A DNA stretch of 64,000 bases from Strongylocentrotus droebachiensis (lineage: Eukaryota; Echinodermata; Echinoidea; Camarodonta; Strongylocentrotidae), in NCBI GenBank assembly GCA_035222895.1, contig JAVYIG010007858.1, forward strand, positions 1 to 64,000, read 5' to 3'. The notes beneath the pieces are model-generated. The model was not told the origin of the DNA. It made no database searches and saw nothing but the letters and a program-made list of their open reading frames with translations. The translations under genes were made by a program, and so were the position numbers. This document shows, piece by piece, positions 12,160 to 23,665 of the stretch; within the stretch, counting starts at the first letter, position 1; each line of letters begins with the position of its first letter.

Positions 12160-12315
12160 TCAAGGAATGCTCCCTAGGGAGTGCATAATGTGCATAAATT
12201 GTGTGCGGGCAAGCCTGAATCCGATGACCGGGGTATTTATGTATCCGTAAAGCGCTTAGAGACATCGTCGATGTATTAAGCGCTACATAAACGCGGAATA
12301 TTATTATTATTTTGT
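12160..12315 (+). mobile_element. SINE-like repeat with (TAT)n tail
   Basis: The sequence ends in AAGCGCTACATAAACGCGGA followed by ATATTATTATTAT. This 3' tail type is widespread in marine deuterostome genomes. No clear pol III box A was identified, so the class is tentative. It lies in the intron after the first TSP1 exon. Confidence 0.5.
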
Positions 12316-12599
12316 TGTTGTTGGTTGTTGTAGTTCTTGGGAGTTCTAAAAATCTTTAAAGCTAAAAAAGCAACTTATACTTTCTCCGTATATGTTAAAC
12401 TCAAACGTGACGCTCTGGCGCTTTTATTTTGAAAATATAAGCCCCTCTCCCCCTTCACAAAAAAAGAAAAGGTATTTGATATCTAGTCTCATGGAAATTA
12501 TGATTCACCCAGTAATTTATAATATATTATCGATGTTATAAATCAATTCCTGGAATTACTTAGAACGTAATTCCCATCGTTTTGTATCATCTATTGATT

Positions 12600-12680
12600 T
12601 TTCTATCCATCCTTCTATCTATCCATCTATCTAGCTGTCCATCTATCTATCTATCTAGCTGTCTATCTATCTATCTACAG
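12600..12680. repeat. (ATCT)n microsatellite
   Basis: Imperfect CTATCTATCTAT repeats, interrupted by AGCTGTC units. Confidence 0.9.
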
Positions 12681-12780
12681 TTATCAACTGAATTATTCAT
12701 ACCCTTACCAAGTTTTGTAATGTCTAAGTATGTGAAAAATTGATTTGTTCTGATTTATGTTTCTTGTGAATGCGATATAA

Positions 12781-13211
12781 CAGGGGCGGATCTAGCTTTT
12801 TGCTAAGGGGGGGGGGGGGGGGGGGGTTTGACCAAAAGCGGCGAGCCGATTTTTTGGGGGGTGTTTATTTGAACCCCGTAAGTGATGTTTTCCTGGCATC
12901 TATTAACACAATGGAGACCATAAAAAGCAGTGCATGATAACGTCTTTTTTAAATCAAGTAACAGTTTAATACATAGTTATATCCAGAGTTATCATGTGTT
13001 TGGTTAAGTTACCAGATGAGTTGAATATCTTCTCACAATATTTGCACTTGAAAGGGTTTCTCTCCAGCGTGCGTTCTTTTTTCTTTCTTTTTTTCTTTCT
13101 TTTTTTCTTTCTTTTTTTCTTTTTTTTTTTTTTTTTTTTTTTTTTTGGGCCGCCCAAGGGGGGGGGGGGGGGGTTGCAACCCCCCCAACCCCCCCTCTAG
13201 ATCCGCTTCTG
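12781..13211. mobile_element. hAT-like non-autonomous element, CAGGGGCGGATCTAG ends
   Basis: The left end is CAGGGGCGGATCTAG. The right end read inward is CAGAAGCGGATCTAG. Poly-G runs lie just inside both ends. The CAGNGGCGGATC terminus matches the hAT elements at 60233-63004. The flanking 8-mers (CGATATAA and TACAATAA) agree at only 4 of 8 positions, so the target duplication is decayed or absent. The interior carries a zinc-finger fragment and a T/C-rich run. Confidence 0.7.
12966..13077 (-). pseudogene. C2H2 zinc-finger fragment captured in a hAT-like element
   Basis: On the minus strand the sequence reads a classic finger linker, RTHAGEKPF. One extra base shifts the frame, and then it reads KCKYCEKIFNSSGNLTKHM. 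This is a C-x2-C-x12-H finger. The second zinc-binding histidine position is Leu, and the frame stops soon after. The linker HxGEKPF is diagnostic of Kruppel-type zinc-finger arrays. The fragment lies wholly inside the hAT-like element, so it looks like captured host coding sequence, now non-functional. It may instead derive from a transposon-encoded finger. Confidence 0.75.
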
Positions 13212-13464
13212 TACAATAAAGGTAACATCTAAAAGTATTCAACCAGTCCACCATTCATTCTTGAGTAACGGAAAAAAACATCAAATGATCAAGAGGTATG
13301 AACTACTTAGTTGTTCATTGTATCGATCCATACAAATATCCGTCTATTCAGCTCTCTGTCTGTCTATCAGTTTAACAATCAATCCGTCTGACCTAGTTAT
13401 ACTTCTCTGCATATTGTTTCCTCTTTTGTGTGTAAACCAATTGAATTGCTTGATGTTTATGCAG

Positions 13465-13683
13465 TACCCGGTGACTGGGGATCTTGGGACGAATGGAGTG
13501 AATGCTCCAAGGCATGTGACGGGAGTCAGACCCGGTACCGTCGCTGCGAGCCCCGCCGGACCTTGGACCGACCCGATGCCGTGGGGCCGGGGCTGTGCCT
13601 TACGGGAAATGATAAAGTGACTCGCACCTGTTTTCTTGAAGAAGACGCGGAGTTTTGTAACCATGGATACACTAAGAAAGTCG
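13465..13683 (+). CDS. TSP1 domain exon (internal)
   Basis: This 219-bp, 73-codon exon is phase 1 at both ends, between acceptor TTTATGCAG and donor GTCG|GTAAGG. It contains GDWGSWDEWSECSKACDG, the Arg-rich strand TRYRRC, and later cysteines at GLCLTG, RTCFLE and EFCNHG. It is somewhat longer than a minimal TSP1 repeat, with an extra insert rich in Pro, Asp and Arg (RRTLDRPDAVGPG). It is clearly more GC-rich than the flanking introns. It follows the first exon by 1.4 kb and joins it in frame, since both junctions are phase 1. Confidence 0.88.
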
Positions 13684-14995
13684 GTAAGGAAGCGTGTCGA
13701 TCATTGTCTACCATCCCCTTGTGGGCAAACTATACCATCCCGTTGGCATTTCCGATTTAAACTGCTGCGTGGGTGTTTGGCTTGTCTAAATATAATTTTC
13801 TTTCGAACTGGGTAATATTTTTGTTTCATTTTGCTCTACCTGAGAGACATTCGCATTTAATTTTAACATAAGACATTTAAACGCAATTATTTTCGAAATA
13901 TCAACCTAAGGCAACAATTCCATTAGTTTTATGCGTCTTGAAATGTGCGAACGTGACAACAAGTTATTACATAACCTGGATATGATTTCCATGATATACA
14001 CAATACGGTATTGAAATTACCCTTGAGCTTTATCCATTGCATTACCATTGGGTAATACACGCAAACTTCTCTCAATGTTCAGAGGAATGCGTAATATGCT
14101 TGAAGAAACCACTAAAGGTAGTGTAACATGGGAATTACTGGTTGACGCCATCTACGTCTTTTTTTGGACAACTGTACGTTAACGAATGGACTTGATTAAC
14201 TGGGTCAGCGCGCGCTAGCGTTCGCAAAACAGACCGGAGTTCTCCTCACGCTTCGGTTTCGCGTATGTTGCACGCACGTGAATGCTGCGATCGCGTCGTC
14301 CGTAGTCGTATTATACCCGATTGGCACCGAGTAGGGCCACGGGAGAGACACATAGTATCGTCATGATACACTCCCTTTAAAGGTCGATCCCAAATGATTT
14401 AAAAACTCGACTGACGGCATCTTCAATTGCGTCTGAATTTGTAACACGAAAATCACAACGACAACGTGTTTATACAGCCATGCATAAACTTTGTCCATCA
14501 ATCTAGACGTTGTTGGTCGAATTTGTCAAACTGTCCTTTGACTTTTAACAAGTTTGTTTGACTGATACGAAATGTTAATAGGTTCCAAATAGAGAGAGAC
14601 TTCTGTTTGTCTTACCTCTCCGAGGGACCGCAGTATTCCCGTTCGGGATGGTCCCCCGCCGGAGCCAGTGAACATATCGTAATAAAAATTATTCACTCTA
14701 GTCGCATGGGAGCGTTGGAAAAGTAAGACAGCTTGTCAGCTAATTTGGCAAATTGATATGGGGACATTTCGGAAATTGGCATCGTCGACGAGAGATAGAA
14801 AACGGAATAAGAACGACATTTAGGGTAAAGCAAAGTTTGGACGTTGTGTCTTGTAACGTGCAGGAGAGATCAACAAATACATGTACATTGGGGGAAAGCA
14901 GAAAAAAGAGACTGCAGAACTAGAATAGAGGGGAAAAGTAAAATATGAGATGAATTAAATAGATAGAGAAAATTAACAATTTGGAGATAGGGCAC
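13684..14995. other. Intron sequence, nothing recognised
   Basis: Unique-looking AT-rich sequence with a locally GC-rich patch near 14200-14310. No further TSP1 exon, RNA gene or transposon end was recognised. Confidence 0.5.
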
Positions 14996-14998
14996 AAC

Positions 14999-15029
<31 letters not shown>

Positions 15030-15200
15030 CTGACGGAAGGGATTATCTACACATTGAGACAAAGAAAAGCAAAGAATGTATTGCTTTCTTCTTTCATGGG
15101 AAGAAGGTGAGCAAGAAAGTGAGGGATAAAGAGAGAGCGAGGGGGTGGGGGAGGGGGGCAGAAATGAAGGGAGAGGAAGGAAAGGGAGGGGTGCATGGTA
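14996..15200. repeat. GA-rich low-complexity tract
   Basis: (GA)n at about 15000-15028, followed by interrupted purine-rich sequence to about 15200. Confidence 0.8.
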
Positions 15201-15269
15201 TCGGGGAATATGTATAAAGGAGAATTTCCCTTGCCCGTTGTGACAGGGACTATATCGAGCCATATGGTT

Positions 15270-16172
15270 GTCAATGACAATGACAATTTATTCTCATGTC
15301 ACCCACATTGGGGTATTGGAGAAGTTTACAATCAGTTTGAATTTGTCAATTTAACACTGTAAAATAAACAATACAAATAGAATTAATGTTAATCAATACT
15401 AAATAACACTAACGACAATAGTGAGACAAATTATGATGATAATGATAATAACAATATTGATGATGATAATAATAATCAAAAACGAAACGATAATATTAAT
15501 TAAAACGATAATTAATGACGAAATTAATGGAAGCAATTGAAAAAGAAATTTACTGACACCAGTTAATTAATATCTGAATTAATGAATTACTGAAAATATT
15601 CTTGATATCAATTTAATAAATTGATATAAGACAAAAAAGAGAAACGTAAAGTTAATATTGGACTAATAACACGTTTTTTGCACATACTTAAATTAATGAA
15701 AACGAAGCATTATTTTTCGACAGAATTTTACTAAGTTTAAACGTGTATGTACATTATTTGAGTTAAAAAGCTGATCCATTTTCAGTGTATTTGGTCTTTC
15801 AATTAAATATTTATCGATGAACTATATTCTGTCTGAACGAAAGGTAGGACATACAAACAAGTAAGGAAACTCATCCCCAAGCGATTGGAAATTGCACAGC
15901 GTACATAGCCTCATTTCTCTTGTAGTATTTGAATATCTACTAGCTATAATCGGCAGGTAATGATTGCCACAGCGAAAACGACTTAATATTGTCCGATCTC
16001 TTTTAATGAGATCGATTAAGTATCTTTCTAAACATAAAGAATGTTTGAAGATTCGATAGTTAACACAATGCGAATTATCGTACATACAAGCAGACCAATA
16101 CTGAGCATGACTGCATGAGAATCTCTCAATCGACGTAGAATTCACTGTTGACAAAAATAAGAGAAAACACAC
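15270..16172 (-). pseudogene. 5'-truncated LINE fragment, C-terminal Cys motif and 3' tail
   Basis: The minus-strand frame 15822-16172 has the pattern seen at the end of many LINE polymerases: NYRIFKHSLCLERYL, LSRFRCGNHYLPI, then RLCTLCNFQSLGDEFPYLFVC with the C-x2-C and C spacing. The frame stops at 15822. The remaining ~550 bp is AT-rich 3' UTR ending in ATTGTCATTGTCATTG repeats at 15270-15290. EN and RT are missing. The clade is uncertain. Confidence 0.65.
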
Positions 16173-17531
16173 TCAAAAACAAACAAAAAACATGTTGATT
16201 GAGTGATATGCAAGAGTAAACAGAAGCATTGGGCATTGGTCTGAGAAAACAATATAATTGTGAAATGGAGCACTGTTTTTAACGAGATCACGCAGATTAT
16301 ACCTGACTACGATTTTGGGGTTAGACGTAATTTGCAATTATACAACCTCGAGAATACAAGAGTTCCGAGTGGATTCATGACCCCCCAGGCTCTGATTTTT
16401 TAAACAAAGTATTGAATAGTGACGCACTTATGTGGTTACTGAGTTTAAAGCTTGATTGTTGGAATGTTTATTGTTTCTTTATCTTCATGCTATAACGGAT
16501 AACTCCTCGCTACGTCACATTCAGATAGGCCTATGTGTGGTAGATCAATGTTTGTGTTGCTTTTATCACCAGATAGAGATTCGTATTTAATTGAATGGTG
16601 ATTGATAACGGGATTGTAATACAATAATAATTGCCACCCCATCTTGAATAGTTGTGGTGTATCAGGGATAACCTGCCCAGGCCAATGTTTGTGGGGGGGG
16701 GGGGGGGCGTATGTCTTCTCCAGTGCTGCCAGGCAAATAATAAATTGAAAGAAAAGGATTATCACATATTTTGCGGGAGGGACATTGCATATCTGACAAC
16801 AATATGAAACCCAATAGAGATTTTCACATTTGTCTAATGCACAATATTTGTCTTATCTGTGACAAGACAAGAAAGAACTAAAAAAGAAAGAAAAGAAAAA
16901 GGAAAATCGAGAACCAAAGTCAACAGCATTTCAATCATTTAGTAATTCGGGGGGGGGGGGGGGTGGCACAAGTGTATACATTTTTTGACATTTTTGTTTT
17001 GTTTTATTGGTCAGATATGCCAGAGTCTTTATTGTAGGGGAGGGGGCAAGTTCTCCCTCTACCCCGTCCTGATCCACCAATGAATATAATATGGAATTGA
17101 TGGTTAGGGTTTCCTCCCGTTTTGATGAATGAGCCATCCCATACCACGTGATGCAAGGTGGTGGATTGCAACGCATTTCATTATTTAATTTGATTTGAAG
17201 TATCTCTCTAGTGTCATATCACGTGCAAATTTATGTATGAATAATTTTGAAGGAAAAGCAAAAGAAACGCAAGGGTCGATGACCAAGCATTCATACCTTC
17301 CTTTCAAATACACTAAAAACAACGAACAGTATAAAAAAAAAAACAACACTGAAACAAACCAGTCACTGTATTTGGAGAGCTTGCACAATATGCATGAGTA
17401 GTTTCTGGAAGCCTGAACGCTTATAGGTTGTTTATCTGCTGCAATTTGGTTTACTAGGTAATTTTATCATCATAAAAAGACGCACCCGCAAGTATTGCCC
17501 GGGGGCAAAGGCCATAATTTCTGACCGCACC

Positions 17532-17632
17532 ACTATATCGAGCCATATAGTTGAAGAATTCACTATTGACAAAAATAAGAGAAAACACACTCAAAAACTA
17601 ACAAAAAACATGTTGATTGAGTGATATGACAC
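17532..17632. repeat. Copy of the sequence flanking the LINE at 15270-16137
   Basis: CTATATCGAGCCATATAGTTG is followed almost at once by GAATTCACTATTGACAAAAA and an ACACTCAAAAACTAACAAAA block. At the upstream locus the same two halves lie at 15249-15269 and 16138-16210, separated by about 870 bp of LINE sequence. Confidence 0.75.
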
Positions 17633-18683
17633 TCTACTTCCGACTCCTGCATAAATTAAAGTAAAAGCTTAAAGTTCATGGCCATACAAATAGTGAATCC
17701 AGCACAAGAAGCAACTTGCGCAATTGCTCTCATTCTGAAAAAAACATTTTGCAAAGTTCCAATGCACTAGGCGCCAATTTTGGTATGACTTAAATACATT
17801 GTAACATGATTGTTCACTTCGCTTCACCAACACAACGCCGGATCTCGCACCCCAATAAATCTAGTAAAAACTCTTTTGACCACACGCCTATACCAGTTAC
17901 CTTATATACGCATAATCCAAATGCCTCAGGAAACCGGAGATTGAATAATGAAACTATAAGGTTAGATTGTCACTGCAATGCAAAAACAAAGTTGTGATAT
18001 TTTAAAACTAGATCCTGGAGTGCATCCAAAATATTTGACAGGTCACTGTCCTTCATTGACCTCTTTTCTTTATGTATATTATGTTTGCCCTTTTTAACGT
18101 TACTTTTTATGTTTGAAATATACTCGAAGTTTAAACTTTTGAAATATAAGGTGAAAAAGAGCGTACACATGCTTTTCCATAAGCTTTTTAAATCAAGGTT
18201 GCATTCTTTGATATAAAAAAAAACACAAGCACAAACGAATAGGTGTTTGAGCGAAGTATGCACCGTATACTGTTGTTCATAGTTTTAGTTAGGATTTGAG
18301 ACATTTTCTAATTATTTTTGACTGAAACCTACAATTTAGATAGGCCTATGACATTCTTGCTTCATTTTTGTCATATAGAAGGAGAGAAATCGTAATGGTA
18401 GGATTGCAATGAATACAGGAAATCAGGCTTCAGTCATGATCTAATCTGTGAAAAATACCTTCCTATCTACTGAGTGAGCAAAATCTTCAAGTGATTCACG
18501 ATTGTAGGGACTTGTATTATGTTTTAATTGTTTAAAAATTGCCTTTTTAATGACAAAAATGCAAGGGCGAATACAATTTTTTTATTTATTTTATATTTAA
18601 AAGAACATGTTCCTATCTCATGAAGATAGATAGGCTATAGCGAATTTGAACTAGTCCCGTGAACGTGTGTCAGCAATGAACGA

Positions 18684-18724
18684 AATGACCTTGCTAATCA
18701 TGAATATTCATGGGTAAGGTCATT
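18684..18724. repeat. 41-bp inverted repeat
   Basis: The outer arms are AATGACCTT and AAGGTCATT. The centre is the perfect palindrome CATGAATATTCATG. A few unpaired bases separate outer and inner arms. It could form a cruciform. No function is known. Confidence 0.8.
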
Positions 18725-19205
18725 GTACAGTGCCCTAGCTAAGTTAAACATGCAATCAAAGTATCTTGTTTTTTGTATTATTTCAGTGTGGTACTATCTA
18801 CCAAAGATAACGAATACGACCCCTTTCCGTTCAACTGTATCGTCAGCGATTGAAACGAATTGTTTATTCATTGCTGTAGTGAAAATTAAATTGATTCCAT
18901 TTTAAATCAGACCTGTCGTGTATTGCAGCACGATTTTCAGGTTTTGAGGATATGTTACAGTCTAAGATAGAAAATTAACTAATTTTTTAATATTAACAAC
19001 TTTGTTAGCTGCGGTGTCACTTTTCATTCAAAATATTCTTACTACTGATCGTTATAGCTTTTTAAAGTATATGATATTCACTTAGAACAATTTTTTTGCG
19101 TGACAGAAGTTGATCGTGATTTTGATTGGAATGTGATAATACGTTACTATCTACTGTAGATGACGATAACGATAGCGATAACAAATGATCCCGTCACGCA
19201 AACCA

Positions 19206-19396
19206 GGGGGGCGTTTCATGAAACAATTAGTCGCTGGTTTTCACCGACTAATATCATGTTCACCGACAATTTAGCCAGCGCTGACTAAATTTGACCAATC
19301 ACAGTCCTGGAAAATAGTTGGTGGCAAAAGAGTTGTCGGTGAACATGATATTAGTAGGTGAAAACCACCGACTAATTGTTTCATGAAACGCCCCCC
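19206..19396. mobile_element. MITE, GGGGCGTTTCATGAAACAAT ends
   Basis: Near-palindromic over its length: the left GGGGGCGTTTCATGAAACAA and the ATATCATGTTCACCGAC blocks are mirrored on the right. It lies in the long TSP1 intron. Confidence 0.9.
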
Positions 19397-19572
19397 TGTA
19401 TTCGGGTATTTGTGTTAATATCGATTTTAAACATACATTTCGGGATGACATTACTGCATCTCGAAAGGTTTTGTTATTGGGTGGGGCAGGGGAATGCACA
19501 GTCCTTCGCTTCTGTTGAACATTGTTACTTGATTTACTGTCAAATTTAGTGAATACTAAGCAAAGGGGCTAG

Positions 19573-19838
19573 GGCCCGTATTCAATAAATTTCTAAGGCT
19601 TCTTTCTTATTTTTAAGAAAAATGTCAAAGAATTGGTCTATAAGTTAAGAACTTTGCCTTACCCGCATTCTAAAGATGTAGAGCAGTTTGTCTTAGCATA
19701 GAAGACAGATAAGACGAAAATCCTAGACCCGATGACGTCATGTTGGAAAGTCAATTTGCTGCTCAATTTGCCCATGCAATTTGCGTGTTAAAATAAAAAT
19801 CATAGCAAAGATTTAAGAAAAAGTAATTGAATACGGGC
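19573..19838. mobile_element. MITE, GCCCGTATTCAAT ends
   Basis: The left end is GCCCGTATTCAATAAATTTC. The right end is ATTGAATACGGGC preceded by TTAAGAAAAAG, which echoes the TTTTTAAGAAAAA near the left. The interior is AT-rich. Confidence 0.75.
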
Positions 19839-20060
19839 TTAGGTGCCTCCATTATCTTCCTCGTCGAGCAAATCAAAGCTTCCTTTATAACTTTATTTTA
19901 AACACAGGAGGAATACAAAATGTACACTAATATGACTTTGAAACTCCTCTCCCTCTTCGGTCTCATGCGATATCTATAACTTTTTCTGTTTGCGTTTACA
20001 TGTGACTAATTTTAAAGACATAATTGTTCTTTTTTATACATGTATTTGAAAACCTCTTGT

Positions 20061-20604
20061 CCAGTGACCCGTTTCACAAAGCCTTTTTTCAATTACAAAT
20101 TACAAACAAATCAGTGACAAATCTGCGGATAACCCGGCCCCCCCACTCAGTGTTATTTAGGGTACGCATATGCTCGTACCCTCTTTTTGAAAGCACCCCC
20201 TATCTGAGGACTGCCAACATTTCCGAACCCCCCTTTCGCGGGCTTTTCGCGGGCTTTTCCTGCCTTGGAGACCCCCCTAAATCAGGAAAAATGCTCAATG
20301 TACCCCCCTAAATTCGGAATAATTTCTCAGGAGTCCAAAGAGATGAGGGGAAAAAAGAAAAACACCCCCTTTTTAAAGAAATCTCCGGGTGAAAAGTCAA
20401 ATACACCCCTTTTTTTACAATTCTCGGGCCGGACTTTGTCGCACGAAAAGTACCCCTTTACCGGACATTTTGGCAACACGCATGCGGTCATTTCGACCTC
20501 TGAGTGGGGGGGCCGGGGCTGATAACCAATCAGAAGCAACGATTCGCAGAAGCTTATATTAACAACAATGGTCATTTGTCACTGATGACAAGTTCTGTGA
20601 ACCC
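20061..20604. mobile_element. MITE, GACCCGTTTCACAAAGCC ends, interrupted by a second element
   Basis: The left half starts CCAGTGACCCGTTTCACAAA and the right half ends TTCTGTGAACC. A relative without the insert lies at 59544-59699 in reverse orientation. Both contain ATCAGTGACAAATCTGC near the middle. Confidence 0.8.
20135..20520. mobile_element. Nested 386-bp element, CCCGGCCCCCCCACTCAG ends
   Basis: The inverted ends are CGGCCCCCCCACTCAG and CTGAGTGGGGGGGCCG. The insert is flanked by the direct repeat GATAACC (20128-20134 and 20521-20527). It splits the MITE at 20061-20604. Its interior contains TACCCCTTT-like short motifs and no usable reading frame. Confidence 0.85.
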
Positions 20605-20680
20605 CCCCCCCCCCTCCCTCCCCCAGTGGGGGATATCTGGATCCGCAACTAACTAAAAATCACTCTCTATCTTATTTCAG

Positions 20681-20922
20681 CTACAAGTCCCGAGTGGAGC
20701 ACATGGAGCATGTGGAATGAGTGGAACCACTGGTCTTACTGCTCGCTGACCTGCGGGGAGGGTCAGCGGTACAGGAGGCGAACATGCAAGACCAAGTCTA
20801 GCGGCCATAAGGCTGATGTACGGTGGTGTAAGGGAGACCATAGGGAGACTCTACCGTGTTACGAGCGAGCTTGCAGGGGACTGCATCCGGTCAGGAGATT
20901 CAGAGGACGAGGACGACGATGA
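20681..20922 (+). CDS. Terminal TSP1 exon with stop codon
   Basis: The acceptor is TCTTATTTCAG at 20670-20680 and the exon enters in phase 1, matching the donor at 13683. It encodes EWSTWSMWNEWNHWSYC, then SLTCGEGQRYRRRTC, and later cysteines at RWCKGD, LPCYERAC, a third TSP1 repeat with an unusually long run of evenly spaced tryptophans. After the last cysteine a short basic tail (GLHPVRRFRGRGRR) runs to TGA at 20920-20922. There is no membrane segment, so this end of the protein is probably secreted or matrix-bound. The intron before it is 7.0 kb and packed with transposons. The first AATAAA downstream is near 21902, but its use is not shown. Confidence 0.87.
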
Positions 20923-21011
20923 AACCACTGTGGAACATTTAGTGACGCAACGTATCTGCTTTTGACTAGCGCAGGATTCTCATAGACTCAACCATGCGTC
21001 ATTCTTATAAG

Positions 21012-21159
21012 CCTTTAAAGTTGCTCAAGCGTCGGTATATAGTCGTTCGAGAAGTAGGCAACTTGTCGATCACTCCCGATCACTACATAACACTGAGCCA
21101 ATGTCGTGCGTGCGTACGTGTGCTGCCCTCTATAAACCCACGCTTGAGCAACTTTAAGG
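21012..21159. mobile_element. Short inverted-repeat element, possibly a MITE
   Basis: CCTTTAAAGTTGCTCAAGCG at the left is mirrored by CGCTTGAGCAACTTTAAGG at the right. It lies just after the stop codon of the TSP1 gene, so it may be part of that 3' UTR. Confidence 0.7.
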
Positions 21160-23500
21160 GACTTTATCGGATCAGGAAATGCAGGGTGAGGCTGAGAAAA
21201 ACCGATAACATGTTGGCCGTTGTGCACGAGGCGTCATTCATTGACGGAAGACTGCGTCAGTGACTGGTGCGATATTTGATGCGTCATGTGAGAGTGACAT
21301 CTTTAATACTGAAAGTAAATACTAAATGAACTATATCAACATTGCGCTGGCGTATCTGCTAATGTCGTTCACATCCTTGATTAGCGCAAGTAATGACGCA
21401 TTCAATATTGGACGCCTCGTGTGCAGCAGGCATATTGAATGGTCCGATGATGATCTAAACCTGAGCACTTAGGACTTTGTTTGCTTTAAATATTTTGTAG
21501 CAAAGTGTATGAAAAGTGAAGGTGAAACAATAGGCCCATTTACACCACAGTCCGAAAAGCGCTATTCCACTGATATTTGGGTAATAAGCAATTCCCATCT
21601 GAATAAGTTAGTAAAATAGTGACGTCTGAACTGAAGTGTAAATCGGCCTTCGGTTTAGTGTAGGAGAAAGTTTTTGACGGTTACAGGTTGAAGTTTTTAT
21701 ATGGTTTCAGGTCTTTTGACGGAGGAATGTATTATGTCCGTTTTTCAGTTAAGATCTCATCTTTGCGCATTTAAAAGTAATATAATTATATATTTGCTAC
21801 TAGATTGATATACGAAATTAATTTAAATCATGAATTTCACCATGGAAAGGAACCAAGCAGTAATCTTCATGATCAATTAATTTAAATCACACATTGAACA
21901 AAATAAAACAATCTGATCACTTTTTAATGACGTCGATGACGAATGGCGCTCCATAAAGTTAGTCAAGTCAAAATCTAAAGTTCATCCACTTGAAACTCTA
22001 CTAATGCTCCTTCAATGATAGTACTCGATGAAAGACACAATCATATTTGTAAGCATATCGACGCGACTAATCGTGATGAAAACGAACAAACAAGAAGAAA
22101 AGCTGAAGCGTATTGCTCCCGACAACACCCCTATGACATGGATCCTAAACCATTTATTGTCGTATTACTTTAATATGCATGTAATCAACCTAATGTTCTT
22201 GATTTCCCACGACGACAAGGTCCCCAGTGAATTCGTGAAATTCGAAAGCAAAGAGAAAGGGAACATGAAATGTTATCCGTGGTTCTACACGAATAATTCC
22301 CGACCGTCTTATAGTAAATGGGTCATCCTCTCTCTCTGTTTTCATATTTTCTCAAAAAGAAGGAGTTTTCATAAGCGAAAGATATTTCAAATTCCCATTT
22401 TTCCATCATCAGATTGATTTTTAACATATTTCTTTCGGGTGAAACACATATCATTGTTCATTTACTTTATAATGCATTATTTCATTAACGTTAATATCAA
22501 GATTATGTTTTTAGTACAACTGTGAAGCAAGTAATTATACACGTTACATTTAAAACACGTTATTTACGTGATGCTACATTACAACAATAGTAGAAGGTGA
22601 TTATTAAATACATATTATAAGATCATACCATGAATGTTTATTTCAAAACAATGCTGAGGAATAAATAAATCTCCTCCTGTAAACCCTTTTATTAGAATAC
22701 GACCCTAAGAGCACTTTGAAGATTATCCCCACGAATGTTCAGATCTTAATTCAGTTTTGGGTGGTACTTTGAACTTTGAACGTCCTTTTAACATGGTTTC
22801 GTTTTTATTTGGCGATAAGGGCGGGGGGGGGGGGTGTATGACTATGCACCCCGGATGTGAGGCGGTAAAGAAATATCAACGCGTTTTTTTCTTTACGTTT
22901 TGAAAAATATCATCCATCAAAGCATGTCGAAAATCATGTTTGGTAACGCATAAGCCATATAATAATTTTAAATGAGGAATTCAGTATCCGTTTTCAGCTA
23001 AAACTTGTTCAGATCACGTTTAAAACGAATCACGTTCTGTAATCAACTGAACAAACAAAAGCATATCAAATCATATCGCCTCTCATCTACATGCTATTAT
23101 GATATACGCTGGGGATCAATATTAGGCCTACTGTTCCCGAAGATAATTATGTCCTGAAATAGAGAATGTGCGAATCAACTCTACGGGGATTACATGCCTT
23201 ATTGTTCTGTTCTGATTGGATTAAAATGTAATATATTTGATTCATTGCACATTTACAATAGCACGTCCAACGGTGTATAGAACAAGAAGCGTCATAAATT
23301 CAATGGCAAACCAATTACTTTTACTTTTTGAAGATTGAATAAATATATTACAATTTCGATGTATGTTTCCGGTTGCTCTGTTTATATAGTCTGACAAATT
23401 TTACTCTTTAAAGAAATGATTTGAGTATCAAGGTTTAACTGTTTATATCTAATTTCTCTCTTCAGATTTCTTACCATGTATCAGCTTGAATTCTCTTCTC
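21160..23500. other. Non-coding stretch, nothing recognised
   Basis: AT-rich DNA. A 129-residue frame at 22028-22417 has no motif I recognise and is probably chance. Related short blocks containing CGTATCTGCT and TAGCGCA occur near 20950 and 21350-21390. A G run lies near 22822-22834. Confidence 0.45.
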
Positions 23501-23519
23501 CATGCGTTTGCCTCGCCTT

Positions 23520-23563
23520 TCTTATCTTTTCTTTTCTTTTCTGTCTGCCTCTCTCTTTGTCTT

Positions 23564-23595
<32 letters not shown>

Positions 23596-23605
23596 GTCTC
23601 TCTCG

Positions 23606-23645
<40 letters not shown>

Positions 23646-23665
23646 TCACACTCAATCTCTTACAT
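23520..23665. repeat. (CT)n-(CA)n compound microsatellite
   Basis: CTCTCT runs from about 23550 to 23628, then CACACA to about 23654. A G run follows at about 23690-23702. Confidence 0.93.

Noticed and set aside
22028-22417. 129-residue plus-strand frame downstream of the TSP1 gene
   Set aside because: No recognisable domain and no supporting structure. Probably chance.
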